NCBI GenBank assembly: GCA_023897205.1
Contig: JAHWDD010000003.1
Coordinates: forward strand, 2,607,665-2,671,664
Length of the DNA: 64,000 bases
Reading direction: 5' to 3'
Source of the DNA: Exophiala sp. HKRS030
Lineage: Eukaryota; Ascomycota; Eurotiomycetes; Chaetothyriales; Herpotrichiellaceae
The notes below the pieces were generated by a model that worked only from the letters and a program-made list of their open reading frames with translations, was not told where the DNA came from and did not search any database. Made by a program: the position numbers and the translations under genes. Below, piece after piece: positions 1 to 10,136 of this stretch. The stretch's first letter is position 1. Each line of letters starts with the position of its first letter.

Positions 1-402
1 TTTTTCACACCTGGTAAACTGCCTTCCAAGGCCATTTCTCTGAATTTATACTACAAGCACCGATTGAGTCAGTTTTCTGATCGAAATGTCCAAAGACAAA
101 AAGAACGGAGGAGAGACTTACTCTACCCATCCTGAAAGCCCTAAAGACACCTCTCGCAATACCACCCATATGACAACGATTCTTGATCTGCGTAGGCCTG
201 GTATAATTGCTCATCTGGCTCAACTCCAGCACGGCACGGTTGCGCATCGACTGGGGCAGTTTGGTGTTGCGGATCAGATACCGCAGAGCTTGTCGGTGGG
301 GTTCGGCTTGCTCAAAGGCTTTCCGCTTCGTGTGGTCTCGAATGATGCGGATGTTGAGGAAGCCGCCGAGATCGAGTTTGCGCGCGCGCTGGGGGTTGTC
401 AT
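1..402 (-). CDS. mrp2: mitochondrial small-subunit ribosomal protein uS14m (Mrp2), 3' end beyond the window
   Basis: This encodes uS14m, an rRNA-binding protein of the small subunit of the mitochondrial ribosome. The exon at about 122-388 carries the family core: RDHTKRKAFEQ, then RQALRYLIRNTKLP, then YTRPTQIKNRC and FRMGR. An intron (51-121; GTAAGT donor, TAG acceptor) follows. The last visible exon (1-50) reads on as YKFREMALEGSLPGVKK and leaves the window, matching the family C-terminus; only a few residues should be missing. The start is uncertain. The ATG at 400-402 lies in a CT-rich leader but is one base out of frame. Adding one C to the C5 run at 390-395 would give a start of MTTPQRARKLDLGG, the length expected of fungal orthologs. 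The alternative ATG at 685 is in frame but adds about 100 residues unlike the family. Product confidence is high; start confidence is low. Confidence 0.85.
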
Positions 403-1909
403 GTTGAGAGAGAGTGTGTGGTGGATGGTGGAAGGAAGGCGAGGGGACAATCAGACAGAAGGCTTCGCAAGAGATTGTTGTCGTCGCTGAGAGGCTTTTG
501 CGCGGAGAGGGTGTTCGAATCGAATGCAAGCTGCTGCAGTTCAAGATGTTGGCTTGGCACGGATGAGCTTGAGATTCTGGCGATCTTTTTGGACCCGCGG
601 CTAAGTTGCCTTTTCGGGCGCCTCTGGTTAAAATGGAATTTCCGGTCGCGCTCCAACTCGTAATTTCCCGCGCTGCCCTAAGCATGCGGTCGTGTGCTTG
701 TAACCTCTGCCGCTCTTCTATCTCTACGCAGATGCTTCAGCCTTGATCAATAATTTATGCTTGATGCTCGAATCATTCTGCATCTATAGCTTCATCAGTG
801 CTGCACACTCACCTGGAACTCGTGCGTTCATTCGAAGTCAAAGTCGTTACGAGGGATAAAGCCATCATGACTAGATATGATACGTATGTAATGCCAGGAT
901 CTCGTGGACCCAGGGTGCGACTCTGGACAGATCTCAACATGTACCAGATTCGCGGCCGTGGTTCATTGAGATGGAGCTACTTGTAGTAATTCAGCATCGC
1001 CTGCGACAGCAGTTCAGGTGGAAGCATGAACTCAGCATCGGCATAAGCATCTGGATGATTTAGCCTATGGGTATCATATTGGGCAATGTAATTCAAGATC
1101 GTATCATGACTGCATGGAAAAGGCATCTTCAAAGCGTCGGACAAACGTATGACTGCTTGTGACTCACATTATACATAAGATCAATGCATATCCACGAATG
1201 GACTCGTCTTCAAATTGAGAATGGTTTCCTGAATAGTTGATTTCCACATCCACGACTTGTGGCATGAACAAGCTGTACCAAAAACATCATTAAGCTGAGG
1301 AATACGACTCAATGGGCGGGCATGCGTCAACTTTATTTGATGTGACTCACATGCTGCATCGCGACATCCTGGTTCGTATGCCGTGCTCCAGCAAGCTTCC
1401 AACGCTTCCCCACGGAAAAGACATCCCACACCATCTTTGGAGAAACGCCCACTCCAGTCTCCAGGACAGGACGGCAAAACCAACCAATGCTCAATGGCCG
1501 AAATCGCCCTGAAGTTTATCTGTAGATCTCTTGGTCTTTAGGATCCTGACCCATGCTCATGCCTGGTGCTTATGGGGCAGTCTCTGCGCCACTTGCCTAC
1601 CTCACATCACTTTCAATAGCCACATGAGAAAACGTTGAATTCGCTTCAATACATATGTGGAGGGTCTCAGGCAGGCTTGCATGTTTCTCGCATGTCCTTT
1701 CGTTCATGGACTTCGCGATAAAAATTCCCGAGTACATTTGCGATCGACATTCGACGAACATTTAGGTGCAAGACGGGAAATCTCGTCAATCCCTGGCGCA
1801 ACGGCGACAATATTCAACACGCCTGGCTACAAACAGTGAGAACACCCATAAAGACTACCTTTAGTCGCTCTTTCTTGGTACCGCTTTTCGACTTATCATC
1901 TCAAAGACA
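403..1909. other. intergenic, divergent promoters of uS14m and the ABC-F gene
   Basis: No reading frame here resembles a known family. The short ORFs (for example about 100 codons on the minus strand at 1181-1483) lack codon-bias or domain support. The stretch must hold the promoters of the two flanking divergent genes. I see no clear TATA box or repeat. Confidence 0.5.
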
Positions 1910-4229
1910 ATGCCAAGACCGACCAAACCCAGCAAGTCGTCAGCGTCGGCATCCGCTGTGGACGCCGGCACTCTCGTGGTGACAAGCCAACAATCACGCT
2001 TCCACGTCGACGCCACCGACGCCCCGACATCTAAGGACATTGACGTCAAGGACCTGACACTCTCGATTGGCGGGCGCGAACTGCTCGACCATGCACACCT
2101 GCGTATCGTCGAAGGCGTGCACTATGTTCTCGCGGGCCGCAATGGGACTGGCAAGAGTTCACTACTCAGAGCATTGGCCGAGCGGCGAGTGCCGGGCATC
2201 GCGTCGAATTTGAGAATCTTGTTACTGGGTCAGACGAGGGTTGAGGAGGCTGGTGGTGATGGGAACCAAGGAGAAGGAGAAGGGTCGGGTAGTGCGGAAG
2301 AGAAGACTGTGCTGGAACATGTGACGAGGAGTGATCGGAGAAGGGAGCGCGCTCTGAGGGATGCCAACCGTGGGTTCTCTACCGTTGGTTCTCGGAAAGA
2401 TTGACGGTGCTGATAATATGAGCCAGGTCTCGCCACGGCAATCGAGGAGAAAGCCGACGCGAAGAAGATCGTCACCACAGTGCGTGCGCTACAGCTTGAG
2501 CAAGCGAGACAGGAACTTGCAGAGGCTCAATTGGTTGCAGCTCGGAGAAGTGGTGCACGAGGCCTCAAGGCGAGGCAGGTATTGATCGATAAGGAGAAGG
2601 CAGTGGACGAAGCTCAGAAACGGTAAGAGGAAAGTCCTGGTCATGAGGCGGGAACTGATTTTCTCTAGGCATGAAGAATCGAATGTCGAAGATGAACAAG
2701 AAGCAATGAAAACAGGGATTGAAATGCTCGAGGCTACGAGGTCGGCACTCGAGGCTATGGATGCGGGCAGTACTGAGGCGCGGGCGAGGACCATTCTTCT
2801 CGGTCTGCGATTCTCAGAGGAACAGATTGAGAAACCCGTCACCTCATTATCTGGGGGCTGGCGCACACGATGTGATCTTGCTTGCGCTCTGATACAGAAA
2901 ACGGATATTCTGATGTTGGACGAGCCGACCAACTTTCTGGATCTACCTGCAATTGTCTGGCTACAAAGATACATCGAACAATCACTTACGGGTGTATCGG
3001 TTGTAGTTGTCACCCATGATCGGGACTTCGCGGACGCTGTTGCGCAGGAGCTACTCCTTGTGCGTATGGCGCCAGCAAAGACACTCGAAGTCTTCAAAGG
3101 GAATCTCACCGAGTATGAGAACGAAAAGAGACGGCAGATTCGAAGGATGACAAAAATGTCAGAAGCTCAAGATCGGAAAACTAAACACATAGAGGAGACC
3201 ATTTCGAAGAATGTCAAAGCAGCCAAACGGACGGGAGATGATAAGAAACTGAAGCAGGCGGCATCGAGGAAGAAGAAACTGGATGAAAGAATGGGCATGG
3301 AAGTCGGGCAGAATGGTGGCAGATTCAAGCTCAATCGAGACATGGTGGGATTTTTCACTAACAACAGGAATGGAATTGAAATCCCCGAGTTCGATCCGCC
3401 CGTCACCATAACTCTACCGGATCAACCTACACCACTTCGTCATGCTGGTCCCTTATTCAGCTTCGAGAATGTCTGGTATTCATATCCCAAGTCGGGTGTC
3501 TGGACTTTGAAAGAGATTGGGCTTGTGATGCATCCTGGTGAACGCATTGGTCTAGCTGGTCTCAATGGCAGTGGTAAGTCGACACTGGTAAAACTTCTCA
3601 TGGGGGCGGTTAATGGCGGAGAGCCCCGACCGAAGAAGGGAAGCATTGTGGTGCACTCCAAAGCGCGCGTGGCTTGCTATTCGCAACACGCCGTCGAAGA
3701 ACTTGAAGCAATCGGAAGAGACAACCCCGAAAGGACTGCGCTCTCTCATCTTATGCAGATCGAGGGTTGGACAGGGGATGAACAGGAAGCCCGCGGAACT
3801 CTGGCTAAACTTGGTCTTCGTGGACTGACAGCCTCCGAGGTACCTTCGGCCGCATTGTCTGGTGGTCAACGAGTACGGGTAGCCCTTGCTCAAGTCTTCT
3901 TTTCCTCACCCCATCTCGTCGTACTGGATGAGGTTACTACTCATCTTGATGCCGACACTATCGATGGCTTGATCGAAGCTCTCAAGACGTGGGAAGGCGG
4001 ACTTCTTGTCATCACTCACGATCGCCACTTCATGCGGTGCGTGGTGGACCGGGAAAAGGTTTCGAGGCATGATGGTGATGAGGAAGACGACAGCGACAGC
4101 GATGAATCCGAAGCTGGGACACCAGGCACAGTGTATCACGTGCGCAAGGCCGGCCTTCGGAAGCTGGAAAGAGGCATGCAGCAGTATGAGGAGATCGTGG
4201 CCAAATCAGTGGACAAGCTTCGAGTATGA
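1910..4229 (+). CDS. ABC-F family ATPase (soluble twin ABC domains)
   Basis: Three exons (1910-2369, 2427-2622, 2669-4229) sum to 739 codons, giving 738 aa. Both junctions keep frame, and intron 1 has a TGCTGAT branch-like site. The protein has two ABC domains and no membrane segments, the plan of ABC-F ATPases that act on ribosomes or in translation control (Arb1/Gcn20/Uup relatives). Domain 1 has Walker A GRNGTGKSS, signature LSGGW (about residue 279) and Walker B LDEPTNFLD (about 302-310). A charged Lys/Glu-rich linker follows at about 365-425. Domain 2 has Walker A GLNGSGKST (about 515), LSGGQ (about 615), then LDEVTTHLD in place of the usual LDEPTNHLD, and the H-switch THDRH. A coiled segment at about 160-215 lies between Walker A and the signature of domain 1. 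The C-terminus is acidic (DGDEEDDSDSDES). The family is secure; the subfamily and exact role are not. Confidence 0.92.
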
Positions 4230-4709
4230 AGTGTGCGTATATTGGTGTTTGGACTAGCGGATAGTCTGTATCTACCGCGGATATCCCATTCCCGCCATGG
4301 AAGAACTATCCCAATAGATTACCAATAAGAAGAGTCCAGCTCAGTACGAGGTGAGCAGCTCATTGGAAGTGGAGTTTGTCGTTGCACAAGTTCCCAAGCT
4401 ATTGACGCACGTGGTGGACGATTGGCTGAACATTGGCTCTCTTGGCAGGAAGCGGGATATCTTAGATGTTGCAGCGGGCATCTCAACGTCATCTCATGAT
4501 GGCTACCACCCATGAATATACACGGCAGGTATCTTGGGCCGGCTCAAGATCATCATGGTCCTGAGGGTACTGTATACCTACTTATGGATGCTATGAAGCT
4601 CGAGGTCGAACGGACTTCTTCCATTCTGAATCTGGTAGGTGTGGTATAACTCTCGAACTTGCCTGTGCGATCTCTGACCTCAGCGGCTCCTTCCTTTTGA
4701 ACTTCCATC
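4230..4709 (+). other. intergenic between the ABC-F and sphingomyelinase genes
   Basis: This 480 bp spacer lies between two genes on the same strand. It should hold the ABC-F terminator and the promoter of the sphingomyelinase gene. No element was recognised. Confidence 0.4.
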
Positions 4710-7106
4710 ATGCAGTGTCTTGGGTCGCTCCTTCTCGTCGCACTTGGTAGTTGCTCCTGCCAATTTGCTCTTGCGCAAAATGCGGCAACCGCCTCACGTC
4801 TTGGCGCATACACGGTCCCACCGGGATTTCCAATCTCTCTTTTCTCCGCCTACTACATTCCCCCTTCTCCCACTCAACAGGTAAGGTACCTCATCCATGT
4901 CATGACTTCTGATCTACTCACGGCCACCTCTAGCCTCAACCTATCATATTCGATGCTGCTCTAAACTACACCTACCCGTTAGAGTTGACCGATCCCGCAA
5001 CAATCCCAGAGGAGAACGAGGACCCAATATTCTTTCCCGAACCGCGATATCCTGTCACAAATGGCTCTGCAATCATTGCCGATGCCACCAGACAGGTACA
5101 CGAGATTTTCGCGGGAAGTGCAACCAACTGCTCCAAATGTATCTCTGCTCTGCGGGTTGGTCAATACGTGGCACAGCGGGTCCCAGAACTGCTTCCCGAT
5201 CTCCTGGTAGACCTCTGCATCAGCACAAAGTTCAAATCAAACGCTAGTTGCCTTGAAAGTTATGCGGCACAGAACTATGGCTCTGTGTGGAGTCAGGTTT
5301 TCTCTTTTGCCAATGTTACCGGCTCTGATGGTCAGTACATCTGCAATTATCTCAGCAGCAGCTTTTGTCCGCGACCATATACGCTGCCGTCAAATACGAC
5401 CTCATATTTCGGTCCAAAGCCAAAGAATCGTGGCGTCCCCAAACCAAGTGGCAAAAGAGTCAAAGTCTTGCACATGAGCGACATGCATATCGACCCCAGA
5501 TACCAAGTCGGATCCGAGGCAAACTGCACAGATTCGTTCTGTTGCCGTCCAGGGGGTGAAAGCTCTTCAGGGAAACTTGAGATAGCCTCGCCGCTGTATG
5601 GTGCTTTTAAGTGTGATAGTCCTTGGTTCCTGCTTACCGCTGCATTGGAATCCATTTCTCCACTCACGGGAACTACACACAACAATGAATCTGAGAACGA
5701 CCAGTTCTCCTTTGGTATCTACACTGGCGATATTGTCAGTCATGAAGGCCAGAATGAGCTCTCAAGGAACTACACAATGTATTCCGAGTGGTCAATTTAT
5801 CATCTTCTCAAGTCGTATATTCCCAGTGGTCCTATCTTCGCAGCTCTTGGAAATCATGATACCAATCCTGGTAAGACAATGCCCTCGACCGTGGGACTGA
5901 AACGCGAGCTAATCCCAACAGATGGTATTGACGCACCACACAATTTACTAGGAAATCTTGGTCAGCAACAGTGCGTTTAATTTGCCAATTCAAGAAACGA
6001 TGCTAACTTTGCACCAAGATCTTGGAACTTTGATCATGTATCAACTCTGTGGAGACAGAACAATTGGATCTCTGAAGAAGCGGCCAATGAGGCTCGCATG
6101 CACTATGGTGCTTACAGCATCAACCATCCAAAGTATCCAAAATTGCGGATTATTACTCTGAACACCGATTTCTGGTACAGGAGTAATCTTTTCAATTACA
6201 TGTACGGCGTCTGCGATTTCTGTTGTAAAATATCAGTTAACCCTCAAACAGAAACACCACAAATCCAGATGTCAGCGGGAATTTGAAGTTCCTCGCAAAC
6301 GAGCTACAAGAAGCAGAAGATAAAGGAGAGCGAGTCTGGATAGTTGGCCATGTGCTAACCGGTTGGGATGGATCGAACCCTCTTCCTAATCCTACTGGTA
6401 CTTACCTTCTTCTTCTTTGCGTCGGTGTCGTCCATCTAGAAGTATGCTAAGCTTGTCCACAGATCTTTTCTACCAAATCGTCGATCGATATTCCCCTCAC
6501 GTTATTGCTGGAATATTCTTTGGCCATACCCACGAAGATCAATTTATGATCTACTATTCCAACAACGGTACTGCCCTCAACGCTGCCAACGCACAGACTG
6601 TTGGTTGGATCGGTCCGAGCATCACACCATTGACAAATCTCAATTCTGGCTATCGCATGTATGAAGTTGATACTGGTGACTTCAATATATACGAGGCTCA
6701 TACCTTCTATGCCAATGTCAGTACCTTTAGCTCGATCAATGCTAGCCAGGCCGGACCAGTCTTCAAATACGAGTATTCTGCCAGACAAGCATATCCTATC
6801 GGATGGCCCACTGATGCACCGCTCAATGCCACCTATTGGCATCATGTAACAGAGGCCATGGCAGCGAATCACACACTCATCTCCAGGTTTAACACGTTCC
6901 AGGGGAAGACGAGTGTGAAGAGTCCCAATTGTACGAGTAACGCCTGTGCGGAAGCCAAGGTCTGCTACATGAGGAGTGCAAATGTCGCCCTCGGTCGGGT
7001 TTGTCCTCAAGGGTAAGTCCTTGTCTATAGATGATACTCTGTTTTTGCTGACAAAACCCAAAGTTTCGCGTCCGTGCAGAGCAGATACACCGGGAAGAAT
7101 TTCTGA
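4710..7106 (+). CDS. secreted acid sphingomyelinase (sphingomyelin phosphodiesterase)
   Basis: Seven exons (4710-4880, 4934-5870, 5922-5970, 6019-6201, 6252-6397, 6463-7012, 7064-7106) sum to 693 codons, giving 692 aa. All junctions keep frame, and the fifth intron has an ATGCTAAGC branch site. The enzyme cleaves sphingomyelin-type lipids to ceramide and a phospho-head group, outside the cell or in the vacuole. A signal peptide (about 1-22, ending FALA) precedes a saposin-B-like Cys-rich segment (NCSKCISALRVGQYV). The calcineurin-like metallophosphatase core has its metal ligands: HMSDMHID, YTGDIVSHE, ALGNHDTN, VGHVLTG and FFGHTHEDQ. There are many N-glycosylation sequons. The C-terminal Cys-rich tail is split by the last small intron, and the last exon ends in RYTGKNF. 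The order saposin-metallophosphatase and the length fit animal and fungal acid sphingomyelinases. Confidence 0.93.
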
Positions 7107-7574
7107 TCCTCCGAACCGCGGCCTAGTACGCCTAGTACCTTCGACTTTTCCGAACAGTGTCGAAGAGAAATCGGCACTTGCTGAGCATGAAGGTCAGTGA
7201 GGATCAGGTCTCAAGAATGGAGCAGCTGTACTCCTGAAAACATTTTTACATGAGCCAGGGTTGCAGGAGACATCTAGGAGCGCCTGTATCGGATCTCTGC
7301 CAAAACGTAACGTCATGCTTGCTAGATGTCGTACCAAACTCCAAAGTTCGAGACGGTAATCTAAAGTCTAATGTTCTACCTTTGTTCGTTGTCGCAAGTT
7401 CGTGAATAGTACATTTGTTAAACCCTGAGACGGCGTCCGTCTACGAAAACATCTTGTGAGCAACAGCCTCGATGATCTTTCTTCCCATCCACTGATTGCG
7501 AGTTAGCCGTTAAACTCCACACACACCGCCTGTATCATTCGAATAAAACAGATCATGCGCCTGTCTGTTCAAAC
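7107..7574. other. intergenic between convergent genes
   Basis: The sphingomyelinase and TatD genes point at each other across this stretch, so it should contain only 3' UTRs and terminators. No gene or repeat was seen. Confidence 0.4.
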
Positions 7575-8589
7575 TCATCGTTCCGTAGCCTCTAACCCAA
7601 ACATGGCGACACTGTTTCTCCAAGCAGCCTCGATGACCTCGTCTGGCGATATGCCTTTGACAGCTGCAACCACTCTTGCGACTCTATCGATAACACAACT
7701 TTCGTTCCTACCCTTTACCATTTCGCCCTTGACGAACTTGCTCGGTTTCTTGCTCGCCGGCAGTGGTGGCGCATCCTTCAGATACTCCACGGTCGGTCCG
7801 CCAGAAGGTAGTTCGCACCAAGGCGCGTCGGTTTCGAGCTGTAACCGATCTAGGGGTATAGCTTTGACCATGTCAAGCTGGGCCTCGGTCTTGAAACTGA
7901 CACCATTGACACTGATGTCAAAGCCGAGATCCACAAGACCTAGCATCTCTTCTTTGGTGCCGGCGAAAGAATGCACGATGCCTCTCTTCGGTAGCCTTGC
8001 GAGAAATGGCTGTACGAGCCTCACGAAATCATCGTATGAGTCTCGCATGTGCAGGAACAAAGGCAGGCCAGCAAAGCGAGTAGCCATCTCGAGTTGCTCC
8101 AAGAACGCCTTCTGCTGAAGCTCCTTGCTCGCTCGGTCGAGGTAGAAGTAATCGAGTCCGATTTCTCCAATCGCAACAACACTACTCGGCTCGTCATCCA
8201 ATGACGACTTCCCGAATTCGGTAACCTCATCTACCGTGGTCGTCCCGTCATATAGGTCTGCAGCATGGTACGGGTGGATTCCGAGAGTCATGTAGCATTT
8301 GCCCGGGAAACGCTTGCACACTTCGAGATTCTGATGGGCGCCTTTCAAGGTCATGGTCGTGAGGATCACCTTTAAACAGCCAACTGCGTCTGCTCGCGCG
8401 AGCACCTCGTCGAAATCCTCGTCATGCTGCTTCTTGCCTCGATAGATGCCTTGGAACTCATTTGCCGTGTAGGTCACTGCGATCTGGTCGGTGCTCTTGT
8501 TAATATGTAATCTGGGTTGCTCGTCGTGCAGAGGCCGAGATTGGACTCACATCTACAAATGAATGTTTCGCAGTCGGCTTTGTGATCAT
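7575..8589 (-). CDS. TatD-family metal-dependent DNase
   Basis: Two exons (8551-8589 and 7575-8483) are joined by a 67 bp intron (GTGAGT donor, ACCAG acceptor) and give 316 codons, 315 aa. The product begins MITKPTAKHSFVD then IAVTYTANEFQG. The short first exon restores the FVDIAV strand that opens the TIM barrel in eukaryotic TatD proteins; the start in the longer continuous ORF would omit it. TatD enzymes are metal-dependent 3'-5' exonucleases or DNases linked to DNA repair and apoptosis-like DNA breakdown. Family motifs in order are GIHPYHA, AIGEIGLDYFY, LFLHMRDSYDDF, IVHSFAGTKEEM and LETDAPWCE, which carry the metal-binding His, Glu and Asp residues. Length is normal for the family. Substrate preference cannot be read from the sequence. 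Confidence 0.93.
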
Positions 8590-9872
8590 CGTTGGAGATT
8601 TGGTGGAAATCGCTGTTATTGGGAAGAATCATGTGCCTCGCGACGATAAGGCGGTTTGGTTGGATTATGCTTTTCGCCATGACTCCAACTTTTGCATGGA
8701 ACGAAAAGCCAACATTATTCCCCACCGGATAGGCGACGTGTTGCCGGCTCTAAGCGTTGGATCGATCTGCACTAACTAATTCATCATTTGTTCGAAGGGC
8801 GTTGACCCGGAATCTCTACGTCCTTTACTCTAAGTAGCCGTAGTCGTTAGCTTTGAGCAGTCCGCGCTCCCCGTTTTCTATTCTCAGGCAATCCAGAACC
8901 TTCTCTCACATCAACTTCGGGGCCTCGAGACAGCAAGCGACAGCAAGGTAAAGTTTGCACACATCCGGTCACTATCCGGTCCAAGCCAGGGCCACGTCTC
9001 TTGATTCGTACAGCAGGTGTCGTGTTGAGTGATAGCTAACAGGACAAAATGCAAGGTCAAGAATGTTGGATGTTATTGATTGAGAGGTGTCCTAGAACTT
9101 CTTCAACTCCTTTGCAATGTTGCAACAAACAGTGCGCGTGGGCTGTTGATTTATTGAGTCATGAGCATCGAGCCATGAGCATCGAGCCATGAGCCTTGAT
9201 TATCCGCAAGATGCCAGGCATCCTTGAATATCCAGGTACAAGAGGCACGATCGGCGAGCACAGGTCTATGGGAGACCCTACGATAGCTAGGACTTCTTGC
9301 AAATCATTTCTTTGTCGCGGTGGAAACAGCATGTTTCGTCTTCCAAGCACTTTGCTTTGTACTCAACAAAGAACGATGGCAATACCCTGAAGAAAAGTGC
9401 GACATGCAATTTGGATATCTCAGATGTCTTAGAGGGCGCTGAATTCAAGTGAGACCGCTGTGGCACTTAAGTCAAATGCAATGGGAAGTTTGACAATCAT
9501 GCATCAATGAGATCCTAGACATGGCCGCGTCTCTCCTTGGACCGCAGGTCTCGTGAGGGTTCAGACGCAGCGACAATGTATTCAAGAGACCGCTGCCCCT
9601 TATTCACAAATCACCATAAAGGAGCATAAAAGAACCTCGATATTTCGGCATTCTGGCGTCCTTCTATCACTCACATCAGAGCTATACTGACTCAAGCTGA
9701 AAGATAATTCTCAAACCAAACCATCTTTGCAGATATACCAGGTTCTTTTATTCTTTTAATCAGCCGATCCTCCGTCAAGGAAAACTCAAAACTCTTAGCC
9801 CACCTCGCTCAAGTACATCCGTCAAACAGAAACACCTATCTCTGACTAACGCACCAAGACGACAAAAGCAGA
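8590..9872. other. intergenic with a short tandem repeat
   Basis: No protein family was recognised on either strand. The region ends in a CA-rich leader before the small ORF at 9873 and has an AT-rich CATAAAAG element near 9625 that could serve as its TATA box. A 14 bp tandem repeat lies at 9161-9195. Confidence 0.4.
9161..9195. repeat. 14-bp tandem repeat, about 2.5 copies
   Basis: The unit CATGAGCATCGAGC occurs twice in full and then half again. It is intergenic. Confidence 0.9.
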
Positions 9873-10136
9873 ATGTGCACCTCAGGTCCAACCCGCAAAC
9901 ACTGCGTGACATGCAGCGTGCAATTTGCAGACGAGATGAACCGCTTCCACCCTTGCATCGAGTTTCGTTTTAAAGGCTCCTGCGGTCAAGGTGTCAAACC
10001 CAAGAAGACGTGGTCCGACTATTACAAGGATGAATGCAAGGCGTGTCAGGAAGTCGAGCGCTTACGTCTGGAGAATGAGAGGATGTTGGAGGATGTCAGG
10101 CATGGACGGGGTCTGGAAACTATCAGGGAGGAGTGA
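9873..10136 (+). CDS. small Cys-rich hypothetical protein
   Basis: This single-exon ORF of 87 aa begins MCTSG. Its Cys-rich front half has two close pairs (CVTC and CKAC) and three or four more cysteines (FHPC, GSC, DEC). A basic/aromatic stretch (KKTWSDYYKDEC) and a short charged helix (EVERLRLENERMLEDV) follow. The ATG lies behind a C/A-rich leader typical of fungal 5' UTRs and an upstream CATAAAAG element. The plan recalls the many short Pezizomycotina proteins that start MC and have paired cysteines, suggestive of a small zinc-binding module, but I recognise no named family. There is no signal peptide, so the protein is probably intracellular. It may be a real gene; function unknown. Confidence 0.5.
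   Translation: MCTSGPTRKHCVTCSVQFADEMNRFHPCIEFRFKGSCGQGVKPKKTWSDYYKDECKACQEVERLRLENERMLEDVRHGRGLETIREE

Noticed and set aside
403..685. In-frame ATG at 685 as the true start of uS14m
   Set aside because: It adds about 100 residues that do not resemble the family; a start at 402 with one lost base fits the expected N-terminus better.
7555..8118. Plus-strand open frame of 187 codons
   Set aside because: It is the antisense shadow of the TatD gene, whose motifs are unambiguous.
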